NCBI GenBank assembly: GCA_959347315.1
Contig: OY365810.1
Location: 27,839,106-27,903,105 of the forward strand
Length of the DNA stretch: 64,000 nt
Source of the DNA: Bimastos eiseni
Lineage: Eukaryota; Annelida; Clitellata; Crassiclitellata; Lumbricidae
Direction of reading: 5' to 3'
Of this stretch, positions 1 to 13,338 are shown piece after piece. The translations under genes were made by a program, and so were the position numbers. How positions within the stretch are numbered: the stretch's first letter is position 1; every line of letters starts with the position of its first letter. The notes under the pieces are model-generated. The model was not told the DNA's origin. It did no database searches and saw only the letters and a program-made list of their open reading frames with translations.

Positions 1-3000
1 GGATGAAACAAAGTCAGCAAAAGAGGCTGTGATGGAGGCTCGCATGGAGATTGAGGTATCAAGATTTGATTCTTCTACTGCTTTTCAGCTGCTGGTTCTA
101 GATTTTTAAACACACTCCCTGTATCTGTCTGTTCTGCTTAGTTGCTCCTACCATTTGGTTTGCAGCTTAAGCCATTGATAAGCTGCATAGGTTTCCCCAT
201 ACATTTCAGTACATGCTCGTCATTAAATGGAAGCTCTCTAATTTTTAGATTCAGATTGCTCATCCATTTCATCTGCCTCTTTGCTGTAACTTATAACATC
301 CTAATCTTCTGGATATTGATCTGATCATATGGGTTTGGTTCGCCATAGAGTGATGAATTACAATTAGACAGCATTGCGCTTTCTCTGTTGTTGGCCCTAT
401 TGCATGGATGGAATGGGCTACTAGTATCATTGCATCTTATGACTAGGGTTCATTCAGATGCATTTTATAGTAGCTTTAAGACTTTTCTTTTCAGCCGGGG
501 TTGAGTCGGGAGCGCTCCTGAGTAGTAACCTTGAAGAGCGCTATATAAATTTTCGTAATGAATTAATTGTGCATTAGAAACCACACGACAGAAGTTGCTA
601 TAGGTAATTATAGTTATAGTTTAACTCATCACGTATTGTATTACCTTCTCTCACTTTAACTGCCTTGTCTTAATTGTCCTTATCTTTCTGTTGTTCATCT
701 TAATGAATCTTACCATGCAGTACATTTTGTACCTTACCTTACCATGTGGTATTACCAGCATCATGCCTCTGAGCATTTTCAGTTCGCTTTTTCCAAATGA
801 AATAAAACTTTGATTTACCGAAAATCTATTGTTTTAGTTTGTACCTATTTTGCTATTGTAATTTGTAAACTTTGATACTGAAATTGGCATTTGTGTGTTT
901 GTGTTGCACAGTCGATTACAATTGAGAAGAAGCAGTTGTTCCAACAGTGGAATAGCAGTCTCATCGGAATGAAACGTCGTGATGAGGCGCATGCTGCCAT
1001 GCTACGAGCACTCCAGTAATCATTCAACTGATCTTTATGTGGAAAGACTTTGTGCCAATTCATTTAATTAAATTTTGAATAATTTAATTATTACTTCAAT
1101 CATTGATTCACTGAGCGACTGATTTGACATTTTTTTCCATTTGAGAAGTTGAGACAATGATGGTGAATTATTGTCTTCACTTGTTATATTCACACATGAT
1201 GTAGTTATCATGTGTTGTAGTGGTACAAGATACATGTTACATGTGTTATTGGGTACATGGTGTGCTTTATCATGTGTTACAGTGGTGCATGATGTAGTTT
1301 ATCATGTGTGATAGAGGCAAATGATGTAGTTTATCATATGTTATGGTAGCACACAATGTGGTCATCATGTGTTTATAGTAGCACATAATGTGGTCATCAT
1401 GTGTTATAGTGGCACTTGATGTGGCTTATCATGTGTTATAGTGGCACATGGCATAATCTGTTTAGCTGATTGATGAGCCTCTGACCAATTGCCTTAATTC
1501 ATCATTATCACAGACCAGTTGGCTGACTCGAAAGAATACTGTCTGAGTGACCGTCATTATAGCAAAGGACTGACAAGAATGCTGACTGACGAGCTGCAAT
1601 AAGTGACCAGCTGCAATAAATGACCACTGACCAGCAGTGTTAAGTGACCAGTGACTGATGATGCTTCTGCCACAACGGACAAGTGCATTTGTATTGTGTT
1701 GTTGATGGGCATTTGTTACAATTCTTGACATAACTGTGTTATTCCACAGGCAGACAATCTAGCACAAAAATTCTTTTTAATGGGCATGCTGTATTTTTCA
1801 ATGTAGACCTATTGCTATTTTAAATACGACCTTCTACTCCCCACAGGCATGACCGTGTTATTCCACAGGCAGACAGTCGAATGTAATAATTGTTTTTAAT
1901 TAGAATGTTGTACTTTTCAATGTATTGTTCACCAGAGTGCAGATAAATAAATAATATACTTATTTATTTACTTAAATGCAGTCAACAGCAGCAGCAGATC
2001 TTGACGCTCGAGACAGAACTGAAGGGATACAAGAGCAACATTCAGGATGAACAGAGGAAGAACGAGAAAGCGACACTCGTCCTGCGTAAGACCGAGGAGG
2101 AGGTGAACCGTGCACGAAACAGCCTGAACGCATGTCTAGCGAAACACGAAGAACTGAAGAACGAGTACAGCCTCTACAATCGCATCCTCAAAGAGACGGA
2201 AGATGCGCTCACCATGGCTATACTGGTCAGTCTGCTTTGACATCAATGGCACCTAATGAACTACTCACAGTACCTTTGTTAATAGGATTCTGGTCAACTT
2301 CTGTGTCCACTTAATTTTCTTTGGTATTTCACAGCATGTTTTTGGTGGCCTTTAGTAGAGTTTGCATCTTAAGAACACCAGCATTTTTACTCTCCTTTGA
2401 ATTCCTTCTGCACATTCAGCGTACTTCTGTTGTTATGATTGTTCTATTGATACTTCCCCATCAACTTAAGTTTAACCAGCCTTGATTGCAACATTGTCAT
2501 CATTCCATTTTATCACAACCATCCTGTTTATTAGCGTGAAGTATATTGTCACCACTGTTCAGACAACAGGCATCGTCCTCAAATTTTGATATATGGATGG
2601 CAAATTTATTTTACATACTTATCTCATTTATGATTAATTATCTGAGTGTGTGATCTAATTAGTATGCAGGCTAATAATAGTGTGTTTCATAAGACTGTTC
2701 CCTAAGGTAGCATTTTAAAGTTTTTTGCATAGTAATTTTTTAGACAGTTGTTTTATGTACTGACTTCAGGACAGGAATCGCAACCAGCGAAATCTGAATG
2801 ATATCCGTAAGGAGATCGAGCGCGCGTTTCATGAAAAGCTCCAGATCGAAGACGAGATTCTGGAGACGATGAGATCACAGCTAACGTCCGACAAAGCCGC
2901 TCAGAATACACATAAGCTGATAAAGAGGAAGCGAGATGAAATCAAAGACTTGGTCTGTACTTGATTTATTAAAGCTGGCTAATGACTTAATCTGGTTTAA

Positions 3001-6000
3001 GTTTAACCTGGTTTAATGGTTTTATGGGCTGGGCGAAATGGATCGGTGGAAATGCCCTCTTAGTAGATGTGTGAGAGGTTGCTTGCGAATCATGACTGCT
3101 TGGATTAGTTAGGTAGCCATTAGCCACGTTAGCAGCACATTGTCAAAGTGCTGTATAAATGTTTTGTGGCATATCATATCAGGGTAAAAAGAATTCGTAT
3201 GCTTCTCCATTGTTGGTTGAAACCATGACTGATTGATTCTGCAGGCAATTCTTTTTATAATGTACAAGAGAGCTGCAACGCGAAATGTGAGATATTCTTA
3301 GGTACAGATTGTTTATTTTACAATGCTGTCAACAAATGTTTACATGATAGAGTATACTATACTATCAGTTATTTTGGAGGGCATCCTCGACAGCCACGTT
3401 TATTGAGTGGAAAACAGGTTCTTATCACACCAATAGAGGCCAACTATTTGCACAATATTGGCCTGATGATCATGGATGTCAGGAATGGTTTTATTGGCGT
3501 GTTGAATGGGATGGGTGCAAATGTCCCATTAGCAGCTGTATGGAAGGTTGCTTGCTGATGTTTTGAAATATATTGTATTTATGTGAACACTTATAGAGCG
3601 CCCTATAAGAACCTCACGAAGGTGCCAATTAATAATGATGTGTGTTTACTTAGTTACTGGATCCTGGCTAGGCCACGGATCACTTAGCAGCCTTGATCAG
3701 TGTGTGAACCTGAATTTGTCTTTCAGGTTAACCATTTTATAATTTGACTCCTGTTCTTTTGAAAGATTAGAAGTTCTCGACATTTGTTGGAGTTTAACCA
3801 AAGTGCATTTCATATTTACAGGAGTCGAAGAGTGCTACCACAGAAAACGAAATCTCCAAGATTCTACTTCAGTCGACTCACGTTCAGTCGAACATTGAGA
3901 CGCTAAGGAAAACGGTTAATGAGCTGGCGGATGAGATGACCAAGAAGAACGTGATACTCAATAAGAGCGAGCGTGAGATCGAGCAGCGAAGGATTAAGAT
4001 CGACCACAAGAAGAATGAACTGGACATTCTCAACAAGAAGCTTGAGCAACTCATTGCTAAAGCGGGAGTATGTGCATTCTTTATTAATGGTATAATTCTG
4101 GTTAATGTGGCTCAGCCATCTCCCGACTCCAATGTCAGTTTTGAAGGTGTTGACATCAAGATGATCTTAAAATGCTCTCTTGCTCAACTGAACTAGATAT
4201 TCATTGTGAGTCAGGTAATCACATGCAGTAGTGTGCTAATGGCCGGGTGTAAAATTGAGTTTTGTGAGCCATAAAATGGCTGCTTATGCAGCCATTTTAT
4301 CAGCACTTCATTACATCCTGTCTAACCCTGTCTTTTACTGCAGCTGAAACATTAGTTAACAAAGGTAGGCAGTAGCTTTCTTGTTAAGCTAGACGAATCA
4401 GCTTGTTCCGATCTTCTACATTTCTGCATATACCTATGCATTTCAGGCAAAGAAGAAGGCTTGTCTCACCAGTTCCATATTAAAACTAAGCAATTTACCA
4501 CGGATAACTATCGCACCCAGTTATTTGCATGAAATGTTGAAATGCAAAGGTTAAAGGTTGGAGCATTTCTGTTTTGATGGAACTCCATTGGCTGAGATAT
4601 TCAATTATACATGTCTGCGAGAACCCACCAGTGGTGACTTTTCCACTTTTCTTAGATTTATTTTTTAAATTGTAAGTGAACTTTCTGGTCTTGTTTTTTC
4701 TCATGCTTAGGATAGATGCTTCACAGTGCTTTTCCGAGGCATTTAAAAGACACTGTATTAAATGTCTGGAATCTTGCAACATTGTATGTCATATCATATG
4801 TTATAGTGGCACATGATGTAGTTTATCATGTGTTATAGTGACACATGATGTAGTTTATCATGTGTTATAGTGGCACTTGATGTGGCTTATCATGTGTTAT
4901 AGTGGCACATAATGTAGTTTATCATGCGTTATAGTGGCACATGATGTAGTTTATCGTGTTATAGTGACACATGATGTAGTTTATCATGTGTTATAGTGGC
5001 ACTTGATGTGGCTTATCATGTGTTATAGTGGCACTTGATGTGGCTTATCATGTGTTATAGTGGCACCTAATGTAGTTTATCATGCGTTATAGTGGCACAT
5101 GATGTAGTTTATCATGTGTTATAATGGCACATGATGTAGTTTATCATGTGTTACAGTGGCACATGATGTATGCACTAAAACTGTGCCAGTCTAGCGGGGT
5201 TGCGTGCATTTGCTATGTGTTTTATTGTGTAAGATTGAAGAATGATATTGTGATGTAGGGAGATGAGTTGACTCCTTTGGAGGGACAGATCAAGTCACTG
5301 CAGAAGTCGATCGATGGTGAACAGCAGCAGATCGCAGAGCTGCAGCAGATGTGGCTCAGGGATCAGAGCGAGCTCGTTCGACTCTGCCATGAGCAGGAAA
5401 CGCTCTCCGAAGCGGTTGAGACTCTGAAGAAGGAGCTGACCGTTCTGACACAGAAGAAGCTCCGCATTGAAGGTAGGATACTCATAGGCATAGGTATAAT
5501 AGAGTGGTAGACAGCATTGTGATTCCTACACTTCTGTTGAGTAACACTTCATTAACATAGTTCTGAAGTAGGAGAATGCTTCCACTGAGGTACTAGCATG
5601 ACACAACAATGAAACAGAATGCCTTTTAACTGACCTTCATTAGCATCTATTAATCAGGAGGAATGGAAGGCTGAATTGGCACTCAAGAGCCTTGTACTCC
5701 TTTAATTATAGCTTAGCTGCAGAGCATCTACCAGCAGTACAAAGCCAGTAAGCTATTTGCTATGGCCTTCATTTTAAGTATGTATAGTACTTTTTAAAGT
5801 CAGGATATTAACCTTCTGCTGACTGGTCAGAGTAAACAAATGTCTGAACAAGACATTGAATAATTGTCTGAACTTAACAAGGAAGAGTCATTGTCAAACA
5901 CACTGATGAAATGATTTTGTGTCAACAATTGAGTTACAGACTATGTTAAATGTCTTCTTTTGGCTAGAAATACTACTTACCCTTGTTATCAACTGTTAAT

Positions 6001-9000
6001 GTAACAGCAATTGTTTATTTTGTACTTCTCAAAGTACTATTTTCTCAAAGTACTATTTTCTCAATGTACTATTTTCTCAATGTACTATTTTCTCAATGTA
6101 CTATTTTCTCAATGTACTATTTTCTCAATGTACTATTTTCTTAATGTACTATTTTCTCAATGTGCTATTTTCTCAATGTACTATTTGCTCAATGTACTAT
6201 TTTCTCAATGTACTATTTTCTCAATGTACTATTTTCTCAATGGGCTATTTTCTCAATGTACTATTTTCTCAATGTACTATTTTCTCAATGTACTATTTTC
6301 TCAATGTGCTATTTTCTCAATGTACTATTTTCTCTGATCGAATCTGAACTAAGTGCTCTGCTATTTCGGAGAAGACATAACTGAATGACGGAGCGACTTT
6401 GATGATTGCCCAACCAGCAATGTCGTATTTTGAACATATGGTGAACATATGACATAGATTATAAGGTAATTCTTTGAGCCACTGAAGATGACATTTCTTA
6501 GTACAGTTATTATATGCAATGGCAGGAGAGATAACAATGCAGAAGCGTGAGATAACAGACGTCGAGAAGAAGATCCATGATGTCCAGAATTACATGGTCC
6601 GTCTTGACACGCTCATCCACAAGGAAAGTGGGACCGAGGATGCTCTGGCAAATGACAACGTTCTGCGGGAAAATGAGTTCATGCGTTCGCTTAAGGTAAA
6701 ATGTCTAGGATTGATTTTAAGACATATAGTAATCCCTTGCCGTTTCTATGAATTGATCGATCGAAAACCATTTTGCTTCTGAACACAAGAGAAGATGGAC
6801 AGAGAACACATCATCATCATTATGCAACACTTGTGAGATGATCAAAACACTTATATAGCACTATTTTAGTACCTCTCAAGAACTATTTTTCAACCTTCTT
6901 ATAAAATATTAGGATTATTTGTTCTCTGCGTGCATGAAGCACTTCCGTAAGGCTTATTGTTTCTTGATATATATGATATTCAACCACTAGCTAAATTTCC
7001 AATGGATATCCATCTGCTAATTTATTTCACACTGAAGGATATTTTTATGCTTTGTTTTCATATATATATATCTTTTCATCAGAAAATATAATTATGGCAG
7101 TCAGAAACCTTTACATAGAAAAAGTAATAATTTTGATGATTTGGACAATCATCGTAAGCAAGCATTTCCTTTGAGCGCTATTCTGTTGATCTCATTCTAT
7201 TCGCTCGTGTTATTACTTTGACATTGTTGCTTATCTGTTGTCATTGTTGTCTTTTGTTTGGCATCATAGGATGCGGAGAAGCAGTCGATTGAAATGGAGG
7301 AACGCCTGGAAGGACTCAAGGAGGAGAAGGAGAGACTGCTTAACAGTGTAGTTGAAGCTGAGTATGTCTTGACATCTAACATTGTATATCCATGTGTTGT
7401 TGTATGGAAACGATTAGCTTTATTTGTTCAGTGAATTTGTTCCATCTGCTAATTTATTTCACACTGAAGGATATCTTTATGCGTTGTTTTCACTTGTCAA
7501 GATTATGGAGCATTGGAGCAATATTATTATGGAGCAATGACTGATCCAATCTACAGACATTGATTGTACTGTATTGCAGGGAGCAGCGGATGTTGTGGGA
7601 GAAGAAGACGCAGCTGGCACGAGAGACGAGGGCAGCGGTCGACATGGATGTGGGTCAGGGAGAGATTCATGCGATGCGCCTCGAGATTCACCGAATGCAG
7701 GTGCGCGAGGGGCAGCTGAAACGCGAGCAGGAGAAACTCATCCAACAGCTTGAGAAAACGGTTGTAAGGTCTGTAGCGTCCAGTTGTTCGAGAAACTCAG
7801 TGTAACCAACCAACCGTTGCTATGCAGAGCCTCTGCACACCAGCTCAGCAGAACTTCCCATTTGCTAATAGCGACTTCCTGTTCCTGTCCTCATTCCTGT
7901 GTCTTACCTTCTGTTTCCCTCTCTCTTTCCTTTCCTTTGTCCCTTGCAGTCGACATGTTAATGTGCCTCAAGAGGCATGGATGATGTGCCTGTGTAAGCC
8001 TTTTTTTTTAAATTCTGAGTAATTTTACTGCTTTCAGAATGAAATAAGTTGAGTTAGTCTTAGCAGGGTTTTTTCATTGAGTGAATTACTTCATCTTAAT
8101 GCACATTTGGTTATTTTCCTCCGCTTGTTTCAAGTTGTTTGCGTGTATAACATATATATTCCAGCTGAGCATATATTGTACATGGAGTTTTCCTGGTAAC
8201 CGGTAAGATGATCTTTGTGTGATGACCTTGATGGCATTGGTAAAATGATGGATTGAGCGCCTTGCATGATTGCCATACATGTAAATTCGACTCCTTTTAT
8301 CATCTGTTACCACTTTTCCCCCTCTCCTTTTCTAGGTTTTAGTGTTGCTATTGTTTCTATTTATTGTTTGCTTTTGTTAACTAAAACCTTGTTGTTTCTG
8401 CTTCTCTGTTTGCTATCATTGATGTTTGGAAAATAAAAATGGTTTGACTTGACTCAACTTGACTATGCGATCTTAATGCATGCATGTTAGTTTGAATTAT
8501 TAACGGATATTATAGTTATTTATTGACAATTGCATAATTTGTAAATAAATTGTTGGTATGACCTTCTGAGCAGATTTCGCTCTCTTCGACACAGTTGCAA
8601 AAGGTTGTGATTTTTATAGTTTTGTCATATTATGTTTCCAATTCTGCAGTTCCGCGCAGTCTTACATTGAGAGTTTTTGTCCAACAGGCGTGATATAATC
8701 ACGACACGTGGTGACTCTTTGGCTAAGTCAAAGATGAACATTATTACAAAGGGTTCAATGGAGAGACAGGTCGCAGATCTGAAGAGGAGGATGAAGCAAA
8801 CGAGACAGGTTGACATTCAAAATTCCATTTATTATCGATATTTATTGATATTTTCAGTTGAGCGTAACGGAGCAGTGCCGAGCATAAGATTGGTTCTAAT
8901 GCAGACTAAACATCTTTTGAACCACTTTAAACTATTGTTATATTATATATATATATATTGTATTATATTGTATTATATTGTATTATATTGTATTGTATTA

Positions 9001-10649
9001 TATTGTATTGTATTATATTGTATTATATTGTATTGTATTATATTGAGTACGTGTTAGTTAAATTTAGTGATATATCATTCGATTATGTTCCATGGGATTA
9101 TGTTACATTGAGTTATGTTAAATTGATTTATGTTACTTTAATTATGTTAGAGTGACATTAACAGCAATATAGAATATGAATGGTCATGGTTAGAGTGATA
9201 GGAGACTTTGAGAGGCTGTCGAGTGTTTCACATGTCTAGACTAGCCGTCATATAATGTTGTCTGTCTTCCTGGTGGTTGAATTTTGAATGATTGATTTAA
9301 TCAGTGTTTTAACTTCTTTAGTAGGTTTATGTTTTAGGACCATGGTTTTGTATTTGGTTTTGAGTTAATTTTTGGGATTTATGAATCGTGGCCTGACTTT
9401 GAGCTGGGTGTGTTTAGGATATCAGTGACTGTGATCTTGAACTGAAGGAGCTAAAGGACCATCAGGAGCAGAAGAGCAGCGAGATTGACGAGCATCAGCT
9501 CATCCGAAACCAGCTCCAGGTCGAGTCAGATACACTTGAAGGCGATGTGGAAAGACTTGTTGATCAGAAGCTAAAGGTTAGTTAGTGTTTCTGCATTTCA
9601 TTAACTTGTATCATAGAAATTTCATTTGGCCTATATGTCGTGACTCTGAGTAGTTTCGTTGAAGAGGTGCTATATAAATTCTCAAAATGAATGAATGAGT
9701 AGATCGAATAACGTTGCCAGATTTCACCTAATGACCGCCAAAATTATGAACTGATACACGATTTAAGGTTAGGGCATTCGTGTTCTGTTAGACTTCTATC
9801 TAATTGTGCATAGTTCATAGTCTGTTAATAATTGAGTACTCCAGGGTTCTGATACAACACAGTTGTTGACTTGAATCCATCAATGAGTTCAGTTAAAGAA
9901 AATAAACTGGACTTCTAATTTGGGGCAGTTCATGACGTGGCTACCAAACGCAGTATTATAACTTCTAAGAATGTTCCAGTGTGTTTCTGCATTTATTAAA
10001 TACAGCTATCAAATGAGAAAGCATCATTCAGTGGTGCTGGTCAATGAGGACTTCATTGACTGCTATAAATCCTCCTTTCAGGTCTAGAGACTGTGCTGAA
10101 TAGGCACAGCAAACACAAGGCATCTGTGGAACCTCAGTTTAACAAGTTTTAACAGATTGCTCTTTGAGATCACCTTGCAAAGCTTAATTAATTGCTTTTT
10201 CTAGAATTGTGTCTTTCATTATAACCAAATTGTACCAAAAACAGGTAGTTGGTAACAGGCGCAGTATCAAATGCTGGTGTAAATATCTTACTTCACAGTG
10301 TGAAAGTGTTAGAGTGCCATGCAGATCATGACTTTAATGTTATGTTAGTAAAAGCACCTTGGGTGTTGTAATTGATGGTAGCTATTTGTATATGTTTGTC
10401 GACTAGTATCTTTCGGACATCATTTCCAAGCAGCAGAAGGCTAAGTACTACCAACAGCTGAAGGAAGGCAAGTACACTCGCATCTGTAAATCCAAGACAT
10501 CGTTGGACCAGGAGTACCAGAAGGAGATGGAGCGAATGAACAATGTTATAGCCATAGTCGATGACCTCTGCCAGAAGTATCCACATGGACAACCAGTACT
10601 TCGCAAGGTTGTGCTGGCTTATGGCTCAAGACCGGACAGTTTGTTGTAA
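1..10649 (+). CDS. CCDC40: CCDC40, 3' portion (12 exons), coiled-coil ciliary axoneme protein
   Basis: Exons read by phase-consistent splicing: 1-55, 912-1015, 1982-2225, 2770-2952, 3822-4067, 5259-5472, 6526-6695, 7270-7361, 7580-7768, 8688-8808, 9418-9576 and 10407-10649 (TAA at 10647-10649). All introns are GT-AG, and together the exons give about 672 residues of almost unbroken coiled coil. Blocks I recognise from vertebrate CCDC40 include [58 protein letters not shown], and the C-terminal [20 protein letters not shown] followed by KYPHGQPVL. In the family, CCDC40 pairs with CCDC39 as the 96-nm molecular ruler on doublet microtubules, needed for inner dynein arms and the nexin-dynein regulatory complex. 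The human protein is about 1140 residues, so about the first 40 percent lies upstream of the window. No frameshift or stop interrupts the exons. It converges with PCF11. Confidence 0.93.
486..565 (+). mobile_element. LINE 3' tail fragment (L2/CR1-like) in a CCDC40 intron
   Basis: The segment reads GGGTTGAGTCGGGAGCGCTC, then a short spacer, then AGCGCTATATAAATTTTCGT and TAATGAATT. The same order (gtcgggagyg, gagtagta, ctgaag, GCGCTATATAAAT, TAATGAATG-type end) recurs at 20325-20400 and, inverted, at 37217-37440. In the last copy it directly follows a degraded reverse-transcriptase C-terminus. I therefore read it as a 5'-truncated LINE end. Confidence 0.6.
1191..1452. repeat. Diverged 32-bp minisatellite, array 1 (CCDC40 intron)
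   Basis: About eight degenerate copies of a 32-bp unit built from CATGTGTTATAGTGGCACAT followed by GATGTAGTTTAT. Copies differ by several substitutions and small indels. The same unit forms a longer, more homogeneous array at about 4790-5170 in a different intron of the same gene. Confidence 0.85.
3095..3170 (+). mobile_element. Short LINE-tail-like fragment
   Basis: This contains TTAGCAGCACATTGTCAAAG and then GTGCTGTATAAATG, resembling the GCGCTATATAAAT tail of the LINE family in this window. It is short and diverged. A related 40-bp segment (gagcgccctataagaacctc) lies at 3595-3640. Confidence 0.35.
4790..5170. repeat. 32-bp minisatellite, array 2 (CCDC40 intron)
   Basis: Around twelve tandem copies of the 32-bp unit TATCATGTGTTATAGTGGCA / CATGATGTAGTT. 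Neighbouring copies are nearly identical, with variants such as CTTGATGTGGCT alternating with CATGATGTAGTT. That higher-order alternation suggests local unequal exchange of blocks. It lies just upstream of the exon starting at 5259. Confidence 0.9.
6021..6333. repeat. 16-bp minisatellite (CCDC40 intron)
   Basis: About 19 tandem copies of TACTATTTTCTCAATG. The first copies have CTCAAAG in place of CTCAATG, and scattered copies carry single changes such as GTGCTATT, GGGCTATT, TATTTGCTC and TTCTTAAT. Because 16 is not a multiple of three and the unit lacks stops, all three plus frames stay open, which creates spurious overlapping ORFs. Confidence 0.95.
8941..9046. repeat. TATTGTATTA-type simple repeat
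   Basis: A short TATATATA run is followed by alternating TATTGTATTA and TATTGTATTGTATTA units up to 9046. It lies in the CCDC40 intron after the exon ending at 8808. Any ORF running across it is low-complexity read-through. Confidence 0.9.
9640..9700 (+). mobile_element. LINE 3' tail fragment in a CCDC40 intron
   Basis: The order gactctgagtag, gttgaagagg, TGCTATATAAATTCTC and AATGAATGAATGAG matches the tail pattern of the LINE family seen elsewhere in the window, including the ATGA-type terminal repeat. The fragment is only about 60 bp. Confidence 0.5.
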
Positions 10650-10822
10650 ATTTAAAATCGGTTCTGGTTAACAGAAGGAAAGGAATTTTACAGCTAACTG
10701 CAGTCTATTTGGTTGTATTCACTTTCTAGTTTAAATATATTGTGTAATTATAGTTGTGGACATCCTTGAATTTGGTAATGGCTGACTAATCCTACCTGCA
10801 TTGTGTAATGTGAAATACATGG

Positions 10823-10828
10823 AATAAA
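10823..10828 (+). promoter_or_regulatory. Candidate polyadenylation signal of CCDC40 (AATAAA)
   Basis: A canonical AATAAA hexamer lies 174 nt after the CCDC40 stop codon in AT-rich DNA. It is the first perfect hexamer I see downstream. The cleavage position itself cannot be read from sequence. Confidence 0.5.
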
Positions 10829-10970
10829 ACTGTATCTGTTTGATGAATTTACAATTGTCATTTTGGTTTAGTAAGTTGACTTTTGCAAAGGCTTTCATCA
10901 ACACGACATGTCACATTTTACATAGTGCGATTGATTACCTGCTCTTATTATCCCATGGATCAAATTTTTA

Positions 10971-10983
10971 ATACATATATATG

Positions 10984-11023
<40 letters not shown>

Positions 11024-11031
11024 TATATAGA
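10971..11031. repeat. (TA)n tract with ATGTATATAT interruptions
   Basis: Alternating TA with periodic G/C interruptions (ATATATGTATATATA, then ATACATATATAG). The tract is nearly self-complementary and could extrude a cruciform. Confidence 0.9.
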
Positions 11032-13332
11032 ATATCATATATAAAAATATTATAACATACATACAAATGTACGGATATCATAATTTTCATCAGTTCCTGA
11101 TGTCAACCATTTGACAGCAATGGGTACAAATAATTAAACTATATCCATTGTCCTCCATCATTTGTCTAATCCACATCACCCCTTGATGTTAGTCCAAGTG
11201 ATTTTATGTTCTCTTCAAATCTTGTATGTAGTGCGTTGTGTAAGATTTGGTCAGCTGACATTGGATCAGCGTTCTCGTCTCGCTCCCTGTCAACGCTGGG
11301 CTGGCCTCCAGCCATACCGGTGTTGCAAATGATCCAACCAGCAGACCGAATTCTTGAGATGAATCCCGGTCACATGCCATTACAGACGGATTTTCCCACA
11401 CTAAGCTGGTTGATGAACAGCTCAACATGTCCACTCTGGACTCATTGGCTTGGCAAGCAATGCATACACAAAGAAGAAGAACCGACATTCTCTCTGTTCT
11501 AAACATCGGTGTCTTTGTTGAACGACTTTGCCTGTTCGTTGTTTGATACCCAATGATCGTCTTATCTCCTTTCGTATTTTCTGTAGTTTTCAAATTGCTG
11601 ATGTCTTATGCAGCCATTTCATTTCTACTGCATTATTCTCATCTTACTATTCTGATACTCCTTTCACATGATCAGCAATTCGATCTGTTTTGGAAAAATC
11701 AGTTGTATCATTGTCTTGTACTTGTTTTTCTTTGTTAATCCTCTGTTGTTCATTATTCCAAATGCTTTTGAAGCACATCCAATTCTCGTTTGTCTTTTTC
11801 TTGCTGTCATCTGCGTTTATTAATCATTCTAGATAAACGAATTGTTCTATTTGCTCAATAGTTTCTCTTAAGATTGTGAGTTATTAGTGTTTCTTTGGCT
11901 TTTCGTATGTACTTATATACATTTAGTATACATATACACTTGTGACTAAGTCTCATTGAGTACTCTATACAAAGTACTCAATGCTAATAAACACTAAGTT
12001 GATGGTTGTATCTTGGGATCATTGATGATAGGAGGGTGGATCCATCCATTGAAAAAAAATAATTTCTTTTTATAATTTCTTTATGGAGAAACTCTTTGTG
12101 AATAACAATTGCAATAGGAAGGGAGCATCCATAAAAGATATCCACAACGAGAGGGTCATCTAAATGCGGACATCAGAGGAGGGTATTATGACCATTGCGG
12201 ACGTCAGCCCATAAATTTCAGTACCTAAATTTGTTACAGTAATGTCAATACTACCTGTGCAGTAAAACTAAACCTACCATATAAAGCACCAACTTTTCAG
12301 TCAGATGGTATTAAGGTAGTCTGTTCTGTATTGCACTGGTTCATCATTTGTACCATTTTAAATAACATGCTTTTTAATAAAATTGAACTAGTAGTTTATA
12401 AAGGACATTATTCCATATTTTGTTCATTGGTTATGGCATGCAGATGTCTGCAAACGGAAGGGAGGGTCCAATGTAAATCATTTTCTGTGAACGTCCTTTA
12501 TGGACGACCCCAAAGTGCAATAAACATTGATAAGATAGATGACATGATAGGCGTGTGCACCACTAGGATCACTGTTTAGGGTTCCCAAGCAATTATGATT
12601 GCTGTTACAGTTGAAGTAAGCATTGACTGATGCCATAGGCATATCACAACGGACCAATAGAAGTCACTAGAGTTAGACTAGTTACATATAGTATGCAAGT
12701 CAACACAAAAAAACAGTTGTGAAGTAAAACCTTTAATTGTTGAATCAGCCGCAGACTATTCTTGTATGTTGGATGTTGTATATACTACTGTAGCACTTAA
12801 CCAAGCAAGCATCACAAACCACAAAACACACACACCACAATCTTACACCATGGGTTATAATGTTTCTAATGGGTTTCGTCGTTTTCATTTATAACAAGCA
12901 AACAGGTTGGACACCTTTCATTTAAATCTCTTTCACGTTTTCAAAGTGAAGGTCACCCAATGTCTAATGCAAAAGCAGTTCTTATCTTGTGCTCCACAAA
13001 ACATTTACGATATTCAAGTTTGGTAGTCTTACCGGTCATCTACCAGTTGAAAACCCAACGAACATCACACTTGAAGCTACTGCTCACCACTGGCTCATCT
13101 AATATTCTTAGCATATCTTAGCAAGTTCATCGATGTCCCCATCCCTTCTGATATCCTCTTGGCATCATCAAAGTAATGTGATGTACTTATGTGCCAATGG
13201 ACAACTTGTTGGACGAGTATCTCATTAAATTTAACAAACTTGTCATGACATAAAAGATGTCCACTGCTTAACAAATGCCTTGACGTGTGTGGTAACTGAC
13301 CAGAAGGTTTGTTACGAAACATCATCATGGCA

Positions 13333-13338
13333 TTTATT
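13333..13338 (-). promoter_or_regulatory. Candidate polyadenylation signal of PCF11 (AATAAA on minus strand)
   Basis: TTTATT on the plus strand reads AATAAA on the minus strand, about 140 nt after the PCF11 stop. It is plausible, but AT-rich sequence makes chance hexamers common. Confidence 0.4.

Noticed and set aside
6011..6384. Three overlapping ORFs of repeated [13 protein letters not shown]
   Set aside because: They are translations of the 16-bp minisatellite in its three frames inside a CCDC40 intron. There is no independent coding signal.
8677..9057. 126-codon ORF extending past CCDC40 exon 8688-8808
   Set aside because: Only the exon part is coding. The rest is intron and the TATTG simple repeat, and the GT donor at 8809 joins in phase to the next exon.
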